This document shows, piece after piece, positions 34,998 to 44,900 of a stretch of DNA of 64,000 nucleotides. The first letter of the stretch is position 1. Every line of letters starts with the position of its first letter. The notes under the pieces were generated by a model. The model was not told the DNA's origin and searched no databases. It saw nothing but the letters and a program-made list of their open reading frames with translations. Where the stretch lies: the NCBI RefSeq assembly GCF_014384995.1, contig NZ_JACRSY010000011.1:48905-112904 (forward strand), written 5' to 3'. Origin of the DNA: Zhenhengia yiwuensis. Its GTDB lineage: Bacteria > Bacillota > Clostridia > Lachnospirales > Cellulosilyticaceae. The translations under genes were made by a program, and so were the position numbers.

Positions 34998-35774
34998 ATG
35001 TTTTTTATTCTTAGTTTGGCCAACCTAATTGTAGGTGTATTGGTAGGTATATCAGGCATTGCTGGATTTCTGCTTCCAATTACCTATGCAGGCCTATTAG
35101 CAATGCCTCTTAGCAGTTCTCTTGCCTTAAGCTTTACTTCCTTCCTAACTTCTGGTGTTATAGGTGCCTATAAGTATCACAAAAATGGGCAAGTGCATCT
35201 AAAATCTGGTACTGTCTTAAGCATAGGAAGTTTAATAGGGGGCCTTATAGGTGTACAGCTTAACTTACTCATTCCAATGCCTATTGCCAAAATACTTCTT
35301 TATCTTGTTGTACTTTTTTCAGGTTTATCCATCTTATTAAAAAAAGATGCTACCCAAACAGATGAGACCCAAGAACTACCTAGTCATTCCTTACTCAATC
35401 ACATACCTTTTGCCATACTACTTGGTATTGTAACAGGTACAATCTGTTCCCTCTCAGGCGCAGGCGGTCCTGTTCTTGTCATGCCTCTTATGGTAAGTCT
35501 GGGTATGCCTATTAGACTAGCTGTAGGAACAAGTTTATTTAACTCTATTTTCATTGCACTACCAGCTTGCATAGGGTATATAGCTCAGTGCGACCTTACA
35601 AGTTTATGGCCACTTATTCTAGCAAGTATCTTCTTTCAATCTATAGGTGTCCTTACAGGTGCCAAAATAGCTGGTAAGATTAATATTAAACTCCTTAAAC
35701 GTAGTGTCGCTTTTCTCTCAATAGGTGTATCTATTTATATGCTTTATTCAGCTATCACAAGCCTGATCCTTTAA
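34998..35774 (+). CDS. TSUP (TauE/SafE) family permease
   Basis: 258 residues with eight spans in two similar halves, each opening with a glycine-rich loop: LIVGVLVGISGIAGFLLPI and LLGIVTGTICSLSGAGGPVL. These are standard for TSUP transporters, which export or import sulfonates, sulfite or organic acids. AGGAGG lies 6 bases before ATG 34998. Last gene of the amidohydrolase operon. It may remove an acid or sulfur product of the amidohydrolase reaction; this is inference. Confidence 0.85.
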   Translation: MFFILSLANLIVGVLVGISGIAGFLLPITYAGLLAMPLSSSLALSFTSFLTSGVIGAYKYHKNGQVHLKSGTVLSIGSLIGGLIGVQLNLLIPMPIAKILLYLVVLFSGLSILLKKDATQTDETQELPSHSLLNHIPFAILLGIVTGTICSLSGAGGPVLVMPLMVSLGMPIRLAVGTSLFNSIFIALPACIGYIAQCDLTSLWPLILASIFFQSIGVLTGAKIAGKINIKLLKRSVAFLSIGVSIYMLYSAITSLIL

Positions 35775-35790
35775 ATGTCTATATAAAAAT

Positions 35791-35840
35791 AATGAACAAA
35801 ATCCCTAGGCCTTTACTTAAGACTAGGGATTTTGTTCATT
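35791..35840. terminator. Bidirectional terminator between TSUP and sulfatase genes
   Basis: Perfect 18-bp stem (35791-35808 with 35823-35840) and 14-base loop between convergent genes, T-rich on both strands (GATTTTGTTCATT). Confidence 0.85.
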
Positions 35841-35867
35841 ATAGTTAAATAAACCTAATAATCTTTT

Positions 35868-37391
35868 CTACTTACTTCGTACCGCTTCTTTCATTTCTAA
35901 ACCCGTTGTATAATCTAACTGCCTTGGTTCATATTCCTCGTTCTCTTTTTGTCTTGTAAATCCAGTATAACTCCAGGTAGGCTCTGCAGAATCTGTCCTC
36001 CATGGCCTATCCTCCCAGTAATATCCTCGGAATGGATCTCTTGTACGATTCATTTCCTCTAATAAAGCATTATGGAGCTTGTTACGTATAGCTTCATATT
36101 TAGTATTTTCAATAAGGTTATTCACTTCATAAGGATCATCTTGTAAATCATAAAGCTCATCAGAAGTAAGTAAATTAATAACTAGCTTATATCTTCCATC
36201 AAAGATAGCCCTTACAATCTGTATCCCCCCAAAACCATCATGGTCTACCTCATACCTTCCAAACTCCATACATATATGGTCTTTAACCCTTTTTCCTGTC
36301 CTAATTTGTTCTTTAAGACTTTGACCTACAAACATTTTTGGTATAGGTACGCCCATGAAATCAAAAATAGTAGGAGCCAAATCGATATGTGAAACAGGAT
36401 GTGAGTCTACTATCCCTTTTTGCTCCCAACCTTTACACTTCATAATAAGTGGAATATTCGTAATCTCATCATACATAGCAGGTCCTTTAGCACAAAGTCC
36501 ATGTTCTCCAAAGAATACGCCATGGTCACTCGTATAAATAATAAGTGCATCTGGTGCATACTGCTCTATAGCTTCTACTACCCTACCAATTTCTTCATCT
36601 ACAAAAGTATTACAACCAAACAAAAGTTGATGCCCTATACCCTTTCCATAGTTGGTTGCTTCATCTATCCTTTCCTGACTACGTTTTACTTCCCCCTTTT
36701 TTAAACCTGCCCATACTTTTTGATGTTGCGGTTTATGCTCTAAATTATCTAAATGAGCAGGTGTAACAGGTACTCTGTACTCTTTATATGCCTCTGAATA
36801 AGCTTCTGGTGCCAGATAAGGATCATGAGGCTCATCATAAGATACGACTAAAAAGAAATCCTCTGCGTGATGTTTTTCTAAGAAGTCAATGGCTCTATTC
36901 GTGCATCTATACCCATAAGTAAAGCTTTTTTCCACACCCACTGTATGAATGGTATTAGGATCTCTTGAAGCTATTCTTTCCTCTGGTGTAAGCTCTTCCA
37001 AATATGTCCTCATATCATACCAATACTGTGCATCCCATCCATCTGGACATCTACCCATTCCAAAGTAATCTCCACCATCTAGATGCCATTTTCCAACATA
37101 TGCTGTATGTATACCATGATCTGTTAGTCTTTGCCCAATGTGCTGTACATCCTGGCCTATTCCCATAGAGTTAGTCCATCCCCCAGTAGAATGTGGATAA
37201 AGTCCTGTAAATAAAGCTGCTCTTGCAGGTTGGCACACAGGTTGTGCACTGTAAGCCCGATCAAATCTTATTCCCTCTTCAGCTAAAGCATCAATATAAG
37301 GTGTCTTCATTTGCGGGTGTCCATAACATCCCACCATATCTTTTCTTTGAGTATCTGTCATAATAAAAACAACTTTTCTTATATTTTTCAT
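35868..37391 (-). CDS. Sulfatase (Cys-type, formylglycine dependent)
   Basis: 507 residues. Alkaline-phosphatase-like sulfatase with FIMTDTQRKDMVGCYG at the start, the activating motif C53-Q-P-A-R in PVCQPARAALFTGLYPHSTG, VGKWHLDG and YTSDHGVFFGEHGL. CxPxR is the site turned into formylglycine, in anaerobes by the radical-SAM enzyme anSME, which is not encoded in this window. No signal peptide is seen, so it would work inside the cell. The C-terminal EYEPRQLDY segment is of unknown role. Substrate not decided (sulfated glycan or arylsulfate). Confidence 0.9.
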   Translation of the reverse strand: MKNIRKVVFIMTDTQRKDMVGCYGHPQMKTPYIDALAEEGIRFDRAYSAQPVCQPARAALFTGLYPHSTGGWTNSMGIGQDVQHIGQRLTDHGIHTAYVGKWHLDGGDYFGMGRCPDGWDAQYWYDMRTYLEELTPEERIASRDPNTIHTVGVEKSFTYGYRCTNRAIDFLEKHHAEDFFLVVSYDEPHDPYLAPEAYSEAYKEYRVPVTPAHLDNLEHKPQHQKVWAGLKKGEVKRSQERIDEATNYGKGIGHQLLFGCNTFVDEEIGRVVEAIEQYAPDALIIYTSDHGVFFGEHGLCAKGPAMYDEITNIPLIMKCKGWEQKGIVDSHPVSHIDLAPTIFDFMGVPIPKMFVGQSLKEQIRTGKRVKDHICMEFGRYEVDHDGFGGIQIVRAIFDGRYKLVINLLTSDELYDLQDDPYEVNNLIENTKYEAIRNKLHNALLEEMNRTRDPFRGYYWEDRPWRTDSAEPTWSYTGFTRQKENEEYEPRQLDYTTGLEMKEAVRSK

Positions 37392-37470
37392 TTTCTATCC
37401 CCACAGTTTTTTAATTATTAAATACAGTTCATACTATATTTTATCACTTATTATAAACTTTTCAAAATAT

Positions 37471-37499
37471 TTTACCCCTTCTTTCATTTCTCTTATAAT
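37471..37499 (+). promoter_or_regulatory. Promoter of the 82-aa membrane protein gene
   Basis: TTTACC (37471-37476), a 17-base spacer and a perfect TATAAT (37494-37499), 37 bases before the start codon. Confidence 0.6.
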
Positions 37500-37535
37500 C
37501 CTTGCATACATTGAAATAAAAACTAAGGAGCCTTT

Positions 37536-37784
37536 ATGCCAATTAGCACTTCAGAACAAGTCACCTATATTACTCTATATTTTTTTGCTCTACGCAACTA
37601 TGGAAGGTTTTTAAATCGATTCTATTTTTATCATTTTCCTTATATAAAATTTATAGAATACGCTTTAGCACTCATACTTTTATTTTTATTTATCCATATT
37701 ATTTACCGCTATTCCCTTTACTTTGTAAGACTCATGCTTATTCTCTGTCTCACCTTTGCACCATGGTTAGTACGACTTATCTAG
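37536..37784 (+). CDS. Small two-span membrane protein (82 aa), unknown function
   Basis: ATG 37536 is preceded at 5 bases by AAGGAG, and a good promoter lies just upstream, so the gene looks real. The protein is aromatic-rich in the first half (NRFYFYHFPYIKFIEYA) and has two hydrophobic segments (LALILLFLFIHII and LMLILCLTFAPWLVRLI). No family is recognised. It is on the plus strand between two minus-strand units. Confidence 0.5.
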   Translation: MPISTSEQVTYITLYFFALRNYGRFLNRFYFYHFPYIKFIEYALALILLFLFIHIIYRYSLYFVRLMLILCLTFAPWLVRLI

Positions 37785-37833
37785 TTAATACCAGATATAC
37801 TTATAAAGAATAAGACACTCTCTTTTCTACAGC

Positions 37834-37888
37834 AAAAAGCCACACCTATGCAGTTGTTTCAAAGAAAAATTGTATAGGTGTGACTTTT
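37834..37888 (-). terminator. Terminator after the LamG remnant
   Basis: CACACCTAT (37841-37849) pairs with ATAGGTGTG (37874-37882), with flanking AAAAG/CTTTT across one mismatch. On the minus strand it ends GGCTTTTTG. Its survival shows that a minus-strand gene once ended here. Confidence 0.7.
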
Positions 37889-37898
37889 ACATTTTTAT

Positions 37899-38246
37899 TT
37901 AGTAACTTTCCTCAAAATGATTTTCTAGCTTTATCACTCTTATCTCACCTTTAAAATAATGGGTATGACTACTTCCTGCATGATTTTTGATTGCTCCTAA
38001 TAATAAACTATTTCTAGTATTGATTTCCAATCCCTCTTCTTGCATCTCATCTACCTTTTCATCCCCTATATAAAGGATGTAAGTCCCATCATGATAAATG
38101 AGTTTAATCTCTACCCATTCCCCTAACTCAACAGGTACTTTTGACTCAAGTCTTACCTCTTTCTTTAAAGAAATATCACTTATAATAAAGTGTATAATGC
38201 CTTTCTCTATTTCTAAAGTAAAATCATCTACTTTATAATTCCCTCT
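37899..38246 (-). pseudogene. Remnant of a LamG/concanavalin-type domain gene (5' truncated)
   Basis: The frame is open for 115 codons from a TAG at 38247-38249 to TAA at 37899 but has no usable start codon near its beginning. The translation reads like the back half of a laminin-G/lectin-glucanase domain: DFTLEIEKGIIHFIIS, VPVELGEWVEIKLIYHDGTY, YIGDEKVDEMQEEG, NSLLLGAIKN and YFKGEIRVIKLEN. An intact terminator follows. It is probably the leftover of a larger surface or carbohydrate-binding protein. 38250-38420 is very AT-rich and shows only a weak 40-codon stretch. Confidence 0.6.
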
Positions 38247-38422
38247 CTAATTTATTATTTTTTTAATATTTAATCAAATATATATTAATTTAGATTATTT
38301 CTTTATACAACTATTTAATAAAAAGAATTTATGTTATCCTTTTTAATAAAATCTCTTAGACAAACCTCAGCATACTTGCTATCTTCTACAGTTACAATTT
38401 TTTCGATTATAAGAGATAACTT

Positions 38423-38456
38423 AAAAAGAGCACCTCCAACTGGAGGTGCTCTTTTT
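38423..38456 (-). terminator. Terminator of the 70-aa acidic protein gene
   Basis: Perfect 15-bp stem (38423-38437 with 38442-38456), 4-base loop, T-run on both strands. Confidence 0.85.
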
Positions 38457-38479
38457 ATATGCTATATTTCAAATATCTA

Positions 38480-38692
38480 TTAGGCTCTAACTGGTAAGCC
38501 TTCATAGAGGTAAACAACTAAGAAACCATCTGTAAAATAGTATTCTCCAAATTCGTCTTCCTCTACTTTTCCTTCTAACCATTCTTGTTCATCTTCTTCA
38601 AAGATTGTAATATCTTCCCCACCAGCCCAATATGTTTGATCATCTAGTGCGAAGTATCCTTGCTCATTTCTAAAAAGCATACCTTCTTTCAT
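38480..38692 (-). CDS. Small acidic protein, DUF5348-like (70 aa)
   Basis: AGGTGACAAG precedes ATG 38692 and a strong terminator follows the stop, so it is a real single-gene unit. The protein is acidic (FEEDEQEWLEGKVEEDEFGE) and aromatic. The order of a short beta start, W...EGKVE and YYFTDG resembles the DUF5348 family of small cytoplasmic proteins. Function unknown. Confidence 0.6.
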   Translation of the reverse strand: MKEGMLFRNEQGYFALDDQTYWAGGEDITIFEEDEQEWLEGKVEEDEFGEYYFTDGFLVVYLYEGLPVRA

Positions 38693-38891
38693 CTTGTCAC
38701 CTCATTTATAATATAGATAGCTATGGCTATTATAATACGTGATAGACACTTTTTATACCCCTATAAAAAAGAAATCTCATTCCAGTCCTTGTCTCTTCAA
38801 ATAAATAGAGAATATCCATTGTTTTGTTCAAACATAATATAGCCTTCTAAAATAAAATGAGTATGAAATGAAATCATGCTTTTTAGTGGCT

Positions 38892-40823
38892 TTACCCTAT
38901 TTGATTAGCTGCATCATAGCCTGTGCAAATAGCATGATTAATATCTTGGGCTTTCTCTTTACAATCTCCTACATAAACAACTGGTATACCTGCTTGTACT
39001 AATGGCTCCTGATCAAACTTGTTAGGCTTAGCACCTACTGCCATCACAACATAATCACATGGTATTTCTATTATTTCTTTATCTTTATTTTGAGCATATA
39101 CAACTTGCGGTGTAATTTCCACCACTGTATAGCCTGTATAAAGGCCTACATGATGTGCTTTAAAAGAGTCAAATAGCACTGGTCTGACAGTTGTTGACTC
39201 TTCTTTAGCAATTTCATCCATCATTTCTACAATGTTTACTTGACAACCCCTATAAGCCAATGTCTCAGCAGTTTCTGCACCTACTAAACCACCGCCTATA
39301 ACAACTACTTTTCCTGCACATATTGCCTCATCTGCTAGTACCTTCCAAGCATCTAATACATGTACTGCATCTGCTCCTTTAATAGGTGGCATACTATTAG
39401 ATGCACCAACTGCTACAATAACATGCTCTACTTGGTCTCTTAACAAATCTGTGGCATCTACTTTTTTTCCTAATTTAAGTGTTACACCTAACTTTGTTAA
39501 ACTTGCTCCTAAATACTGTATTACTCGATTCATTTCATTTTTACGTGGTGGTACTTTAGCAATTTGGAGCTGTCCACCAATTTGAATATTTTGGTCATAA
39601 ACAATAACCTCATGCCCTTTCAAGGCTGCTACTCTTGCTGCTTCTAATCCTGCTGGACCTGCCCCTATAACACCTACACGTTTTGAAGTTACTGCAGGTG
39701 TTATTATTCTTTCATACTCATACCCATTCTCTGCATTAAGTACACAGCTTAAGAATTTACGGTTTTGAATGCTATCTGTACAGCCTTTATTACACATCAT
39801 ACAGTAGCGAATGGTATTCATTTGATTAGCTTCTGCTTTTTTAGGCCAATCTGGATCAGCAAGAAGTGGACGACCTATTCCCACTATATCAGCTTTACCT
39901 GCCTTAAGAATAGCTTCACCCATTTCAGGTGTTACAATACGACCTACTGTAGAAACTGGAATAGAAACAGCTTCTTTCACTTGCTTCGCATAGTCCGCAA
40001 AGAATGCATAAGGTTGTGTCCCCATAGCTGGAATGGTATCCCCCATGTTACCTGTATGATTAGCTTGTGCCACATGAAGCATATCTACACCTGCTTCTTC
40101 TAAACACTTAGCAAGCTCTATACCTTCTTCAATCAATACGCCACCTTTACCCCTTAAAGGATTTGTACTGATAATAGGCAACTTATAATCAATAGTCAAG
40201 TTTGGCGCAGCCTCTTTAATTGCTCTAACTACCTCTAATGCAAAGCGAATACGATTTTCAAAGGCACCCCCATATACATCTTCACGATGATTTAATAGCG
40301 TAGAAGTTAATGAACCTACAAGACGGTCTCCATGTACTTCTATAATATCTACACCTGCCTTTTCTGCTCTTTTTGCACACTCAGCAATCTTCTTTATAAT
40401 GCCCTTCAGATTTTCAACAGATACTTCATCTACAAAATGTAACATATCATGATGTAGTTTAGCCCTTGCACCTTGCATATCGCCTTGTCTAAATAAAGCG
40501 TTAACAGCATCTACATCGTATTCAGGATGAAAAAGTTGAAGACCTAACTTTGCCCCATATGTATGTACAGCATCTGCTAATTTTTTATAGCTCGGAATCT
40601 GACTATCATCAAAGAGCTTAGGTGTTGGAGAAATAGTTTGGATAGGTGTGACATCCCCTATGACAATATAGCCTACACCACCTTCTGCTAAACGTTTATA
40701 AAAGTTTAAACTTTTTTCTCCGATAGAACCATCTCTTTCCTCATAACCTGTTGTAAGTGGTGGGAACATCACTCTGTTCTTTAAAGTAATTTTACCCACA
40801 TTAATAGGTTGAAATAATTGCAT
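38892..40823 (-). CDS. NADH:flavin oxidoreductase, 2,4-dienoyl-CoA reductase / BaiCD-like
   Basis: 643 residues. The N-terminal old-yellow-enzyme barrel (INVGKITLKNRVMFPPLTTG, IIEVHGDRLVGSLTS, LTIDYKLPI) binds FMN. A 4Fe-4S segment follows, with Cys in MMCNKGCTDSI and a later FLSCVLN. The C-terminal half is an FAD/NAD(P) reductase with VIGAGPAGLEAARVA and VVVIGGGLVGAETAE. This is the layout of 2,4-dienoyl-CoA reductase, trimethylamine dehydrogenase and the bile-acid enzymes BaiCD/BaiH. The substrate is unknown. AAAGGAGG precedes ATG 40823. The AraC gene upstream on the same strand probably controls it. Confidence 0.92.
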   Translation of the reverse strand: MQLFQPINVGKITLKNRVMFPPLTTGYEERDGSIGEKSLNFYKRLAEGGVGYIVIGDVTPIQTISPTPKLFDDSQIPSYKKLADAVHTYGAKLGLQLFHPEYDVDAVNALFRQGDMQGARAKLHHDMLHFVDEVSVENLKGIIKKIAECAKRAEKAGVDIIEVHGDRLVGSLTSTLLNHREDVYGGAFENRIRFALEVVRAIKEAAPNLTIDYKLPIISTNPLRGKGGVLIEEGIELAKCLEEAGVDMLHVAQANHTGNMGDTIPAMGTQPYAFFADYAKQVKEAVSIPVSTVGRIVTPEMGEAILKAGKADIVGIGRPLLADPDWPKKAEANQMNTIRYCMMCNKGCTDSIQNRKFLSCVLNAENGYEYERIITPAVTSKRVGVIGAGPAGLEAARVAALKGHEVIVYDQNIQIGGQLQIAKVPPRKNEMNRVIQYLGASLTKLGVTLKLGKKVDATDLLRDQVEHVIVAVGASNSMPPIKGADAVHVLDAWKVLADEAICAGKVVVIGGGLVGAETAETLAYRGCQVNIVEMMDEIAKEESTTVRPVLFDSFKAHHVGLYTGYTVVEITPQVVYAQNKDKEIIEIPCDYVVMAVGAKPNKFDQEPLVQAGIPVVYVGDCKEKAQDINHAICTGYDAANQIG

Positions 40824-40836
40824 ATAAAAGCCTCCT

Positions 40837-40863
40837 TTCTTGATAATTCAATGTTATCAAGAA
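40837..40863 (-). promoter_or_regulatory. Perfect inverted repeat just upstream of the flavin oxidoreductase gene
   Basis: TTCTTGATAA (40837-40846) and TTATCAAGAA (40854-40863), 7-base loop, next to the AAAGGAGG ribosome site. Either an operator (for the AraC protein upstream) or an RNA hairpin in the leader that affects ribosome access. Confidence 0.5.
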
Positions 40864-40903
40864 AAGGATGAAAAAACATATGTATTTCTTTATAAAAAAT
40901 ATA

Positions 40904-41767
40904 TTATTCCGTACTCGTCATAGTTTTATTTCTTATTTCAATTTCATATTTTTTAGGACTAATACCTCGTATCTCTTTAAAAGTTTTACTAAAGTGATAT
41001 GCGGAAGAAAAGCCTAATTGTCTAGCAATCTCTTCAATGTTATAGCAATGACACTTAATAAGCTGCTCTGCTTGATGTACCTTCAATCTTAAAATGTATT
41101 GACTTGGAGATTTATCGAATATAGCTATAAAGGCTTTGTACAAAGAATTGGAGCTTACGCCTATAGCCTGGCTCATTGTTTCTACTTTAATAGGCTCGCT
41201 TAGATGCTCGTGGATATAAGCCGTAGCCTTCTGAATGACTTGATTATATTGAGGATAATCATGTTTTTTCTCAAATTCTAAAACTTGTTTTTTCTGCTGG
41301 GCACGAATAATATGAATAACCATTCGTAAAAGTCCTGAATACAAAATACTATCATACCCAATAGCCTTGTTATTGGTCTCCATAAAGAGTTTTGCAAACA
41401 TAGTCTCAAAATTTACAAACTCATCTTGGTATAAAACATGCCCGTTTGCAGTAATTAACTCTGCAAAATAACATGAGACATGCGCTGGCTCTACATCAAA
41501 TTCAAAACAATAATATTCATAACACGCCTCATTTTTATTCTTCACTGTATAACTTGTGTGGGGACTTACCACAAACAAGCTCCCTTTTTTATAATGATAT
41601 ACCTGCTTTCCAACTTCCAAAACAGGTGTTGCTTCACGGTAGTAAATAATCTGAAAATGCGTTGGATAATGAATTTCAACAGTTTCCCCTAAAGAAATTT
41701 TAAGACCATAATCTACCAAATTAAGTTTAAGATGATTAATTAATTCTTTTGCATCCTCATATACCAT
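40904..41767 (-). CDS. AraC-family transcriptional regulator
   Basis: 287 residues. An N-terminal cupin-like sensor (FQIIYYREATPVLEVGKQVY, GSLFVVSPHTSYTVK) and a C-terminal double helix-turn-helix (QAIGVSSNSLYKAFIAIFDK, RQLGFSSAYHFSKTFKEIRG followed by SPKKYE) are clear. 80 bp upstream of the flavin oxidoreductase gene on the same strand, so it probably activates it or is cotranscribed with it. Confidence 0.9.
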   Translation of the reverse strand: MVYEDAKELINHLKLNLVDYGLKISLGETVEIHYPTHFQIIYYREATPVLEVGKQVYHYKKGSLFVVSPHTSYTVKNKNEACYEYYCFEFDVEPAHVSCYFAELITANGHVLYQDEFVNFETMFAKLFMETNNKAIGYDSILYSGLLRMVIHIIRAQQKKQVLEFEKKHDYPQYNQVIQKATAYIHEHLSEPIKVETMSQAIGVSSNSLYKAFIAIFDKSPSQYILRLKVHQAEQLIKCHCYNIEEIARQLGFSSAYHFSKTFKEIRGISPKKYEIEIRNKTMTSTE

Positions 41768-41911
41768 TGAATCATTTTCCTTCCCTATTTGAGTAATCGC
41801 ATATTATATAAAATATTATAGAATATACCCTACTCTTTTTCAATCTTCCTATCTTACTCTAAAAATATGCTTTCATTCACTATTATATTTACTCACTACT
41901 TTTAAAAATAA

Positions 41912-41941
41912 AAAATAGACCTGTTAAACCAGGTCTATTTT
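41912..41941 (-). terminator. Terminator of the GH31 operon
   Basis: Perfect 12-bp stem (41912-41923 with 41930-41941), 6-base loop, with T-tracts, 8 bases after the GH31 stop. Confidence 0.85.
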
Positions 41942-41949
41942 CAATAAGC

Positions 41950-44900
41950 TTAATATTTTAAGTTTGGCCCTACCAAAAGTGTACTCACTCCACTTAAATC
42001 TACCACCCCATCTACTTTAGCTACTAAGCTAAAGGTTGCAAGGATACCATCTTCTTGGAGTAACATGCCATTTCCTTTATTACTAAAAGCCACAACCAAT
42101 CTTGTTTTTTCATCTTCTTTTAGAGCTGATGCATTAATCATATGTTCTGTTAAGGCAGATGAGCTTGCAATCACTTCTTTCTTACATCTTCTACCTAAGC
42201 AGTTTCTATGGTCATAGCGATTGGTATCCAGTGTAAGTACCGCTTCAAAGGCATAGACATCTTGTAGGTCTTTCCCCACTACTTGTACAGTAAAAGTCTC
42301 TCCTGCTTTAACGTAGTCTACATTTGTAACCAAGGTAATTTCGCCCTTTGCCTCTTCATCCTGTACTTCTAATCCACCATCTAATTGACTCGCTACAAGA
42401 CTTAAATCATACACATCAATACGTCCATTATAATTCACGTCACATTTAGAAACATAATCCCAGTCATTATCACCATAAGCTACACCCATATAGTTGGTTA
42501 CAAAAGTTAAATCATTTTCATCCACTTTGCCACCTCCTGTATAATCCCCAATCTGAACAGCTTCTGTTCCTTCTACTTTATAGGGTTTAAAGTGGATAGC
42601 ATTGGCATAGTTTTGATTACCCTCTAAAGCTTCTATCTTAACATGCTTTGCCACTATTTCTTTAAATTCTACCAAATGTGGTGCATCTTGGTCTGGCCAA
42701 ATACCTTCTTTCACTAAGGTTTTGTAATGGCGTCCATCTTGGCTAATAGCTAAATTATATTTTGTAATATTGCCTTTGGTACCTTTTCCTCTAGATTGGT
42801 ATTCAAACTTATTAAGTTTATACGCCTCTTTAAAATGCATTTCATAAATAACTGGTAAGTCACCTTCTCCTTCTGACTTAGAAAGCCACATGGAATTATC
42901 ATCTCTATTAACTGCTTTGGTTGCATCGTATCCTGGACGCTCACTAGTTGCACTAACTTCCATCTGTTCTCCTGCAATGACATTTTTAAGATGAGATTCT
43001 AAAGTTGTAAGTACCACTTCATGACTCCAACTGGATGTTCCCTTTGTATTACGTGCTCTTACCTGATAAGTATATGAAGTGGTGCATTCCAAGTCTCTAT
43101 GTAAAAATGGATTAGATACATTTTCAAAGAGGATGCCATTTATTTTCAAGTCGTATGCAGTAGCTTCTGCTGTCTCTTCCCAGCCTATCTGAATACTTAA
43201 ATCTTCAATTGTAATACCTTTAAGCCCCAGTGGTATTTGTGGAATAGCCTCATGCCTAACAGGCTGCTCTCTTTGATCATTATGGATATCTATGACTTCT
43301 ATAGCTAATGCTTGTCGCACTGACCAAGCTGCTGTTTTAATATAAATGACACCGCCTGCTTCAGCTGAATCAAAATAAACCACATTACCAGATCTTACCT
43401 CATAAGCTTCCCTTGTATCTACTTCTATCCAGTTTTCTTCTGCCAAAGCCTCTATGCCCTTAATCGCTTTAGGCGATACTTTTGAATGGATTTTAAATTC
43501 ATAACATCTTACTTCTTCCATACCTTCATAATGTCCCTCAGCCGGAGCAATATGAATTGTTACATTACCTCTACCACCTTTTGGAGCTGTAACTTTAATT
43601 TTAGTTAAAGCATGAGCACCTTCTTTATATGCTTGTGTACAACCATCATCTTCATACATTTCAAATCTACTTGTTCCATAAGGATAAATATCTAACGTTA
43701 ATGGATGAGCTTCATTTGGCAACTTATCCCCATCAAATCTGCCTAATGGGTACATAGGAATAATAGCGCCATTCTTCACAAAGAGTGGTAATTTCTCAAG
43801 AGGTGCCTCAAAAGAGTTAATCACTCTTCCACCTCTATATTGCTCACCTGTAAAGTAATCAATCCAGATCTGATCAGCATCTGGCAAATAAATATTGTCT
43901 CTTATGGTAGCCTCTTCATAGACAGGTGCTACTAAAAACCAATCTCCTAACATAAATTGATGCTGTGTGTCTTTGGTTAAAGTATAAACATCTTCGGGAT
44001 ATTGCCATAACATAGCACGCACAATAGGACTTCCTGTCTTGTAGCTTTCATAAGCATAGCTATACATATAAGGTGCAAGACGTAATTTTAAATTAAGATA
44101 CTTCCTATTATAAGTTGTATAAGGCTCTCCCCATACCCAAGGTTGTTTATCACGAGGTGCCCAGCCTGACATATTAATGAGAATAGGTGTGAAACATTTC
44201 CACTGCAAATCTCTTACTTGGGTCTCAGCAGAACCTGCAAAAATAGCATCTATATCAGAGCCGCAGTAAGCATGTCCTGATAAGCCTGCTCCTATGTAAG
44301 TTGGGATATGCATACGAATATATTCCCAGTTACCAAATTGGTCACCACTCCATACTGCAGCATATCTTTGGCTACCTGCCCATCCACAACAGGTCCATAC
44401 GTAACCACGGTCTTTGCTGTTGTTTTCAATCCCTTCATAACATACTTTAACAGCATCTAAACCAAACTCATACCCAGGCCCCACCCATGCTACGTCTGTT
44501 TTTACTACACGAGAACCAAACTCCGAAACCTCTTTAGCAATTTTATCTACACTATTTTCTGTCCATAAGCCTACTTTGAAACCTAACTTTTCCGCTTCAT
44601 TAATAAATCCTTTAAGATCTGTATAGCCACATCCATAGCCATCATTAGGCAGCATCCATCCACGAGGCATATCATGTTCTTCATAAGCTTTAGCTACCTT
44701 CAAAGCATCCATGGTTTCTTTATAGCAATTGGCATCCCCTGGCATAAGTCCCCATCTTGGAATAAGAGGCGCTCTACCTGTTAGCTCCGTATAAACTGAA
44801 AGTACTTCATGTAGCCCTTCTCCAAAGCAATAGAAAGTATCTAGCTTCCCTTCTTCATGAGTAATCACAGTCTGCTCTTTAAAATCATAGTGTCCGTTTG

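Noticed and set aside
38320..38422. Minus-strand peptide-like stretch VTVEDSKYAEVCLRDFI between the terminator and the LamG remnant
   Set aside because: It looks protein-like, but it has no start codon and its frame runs back through a terminator; no family is recognised.
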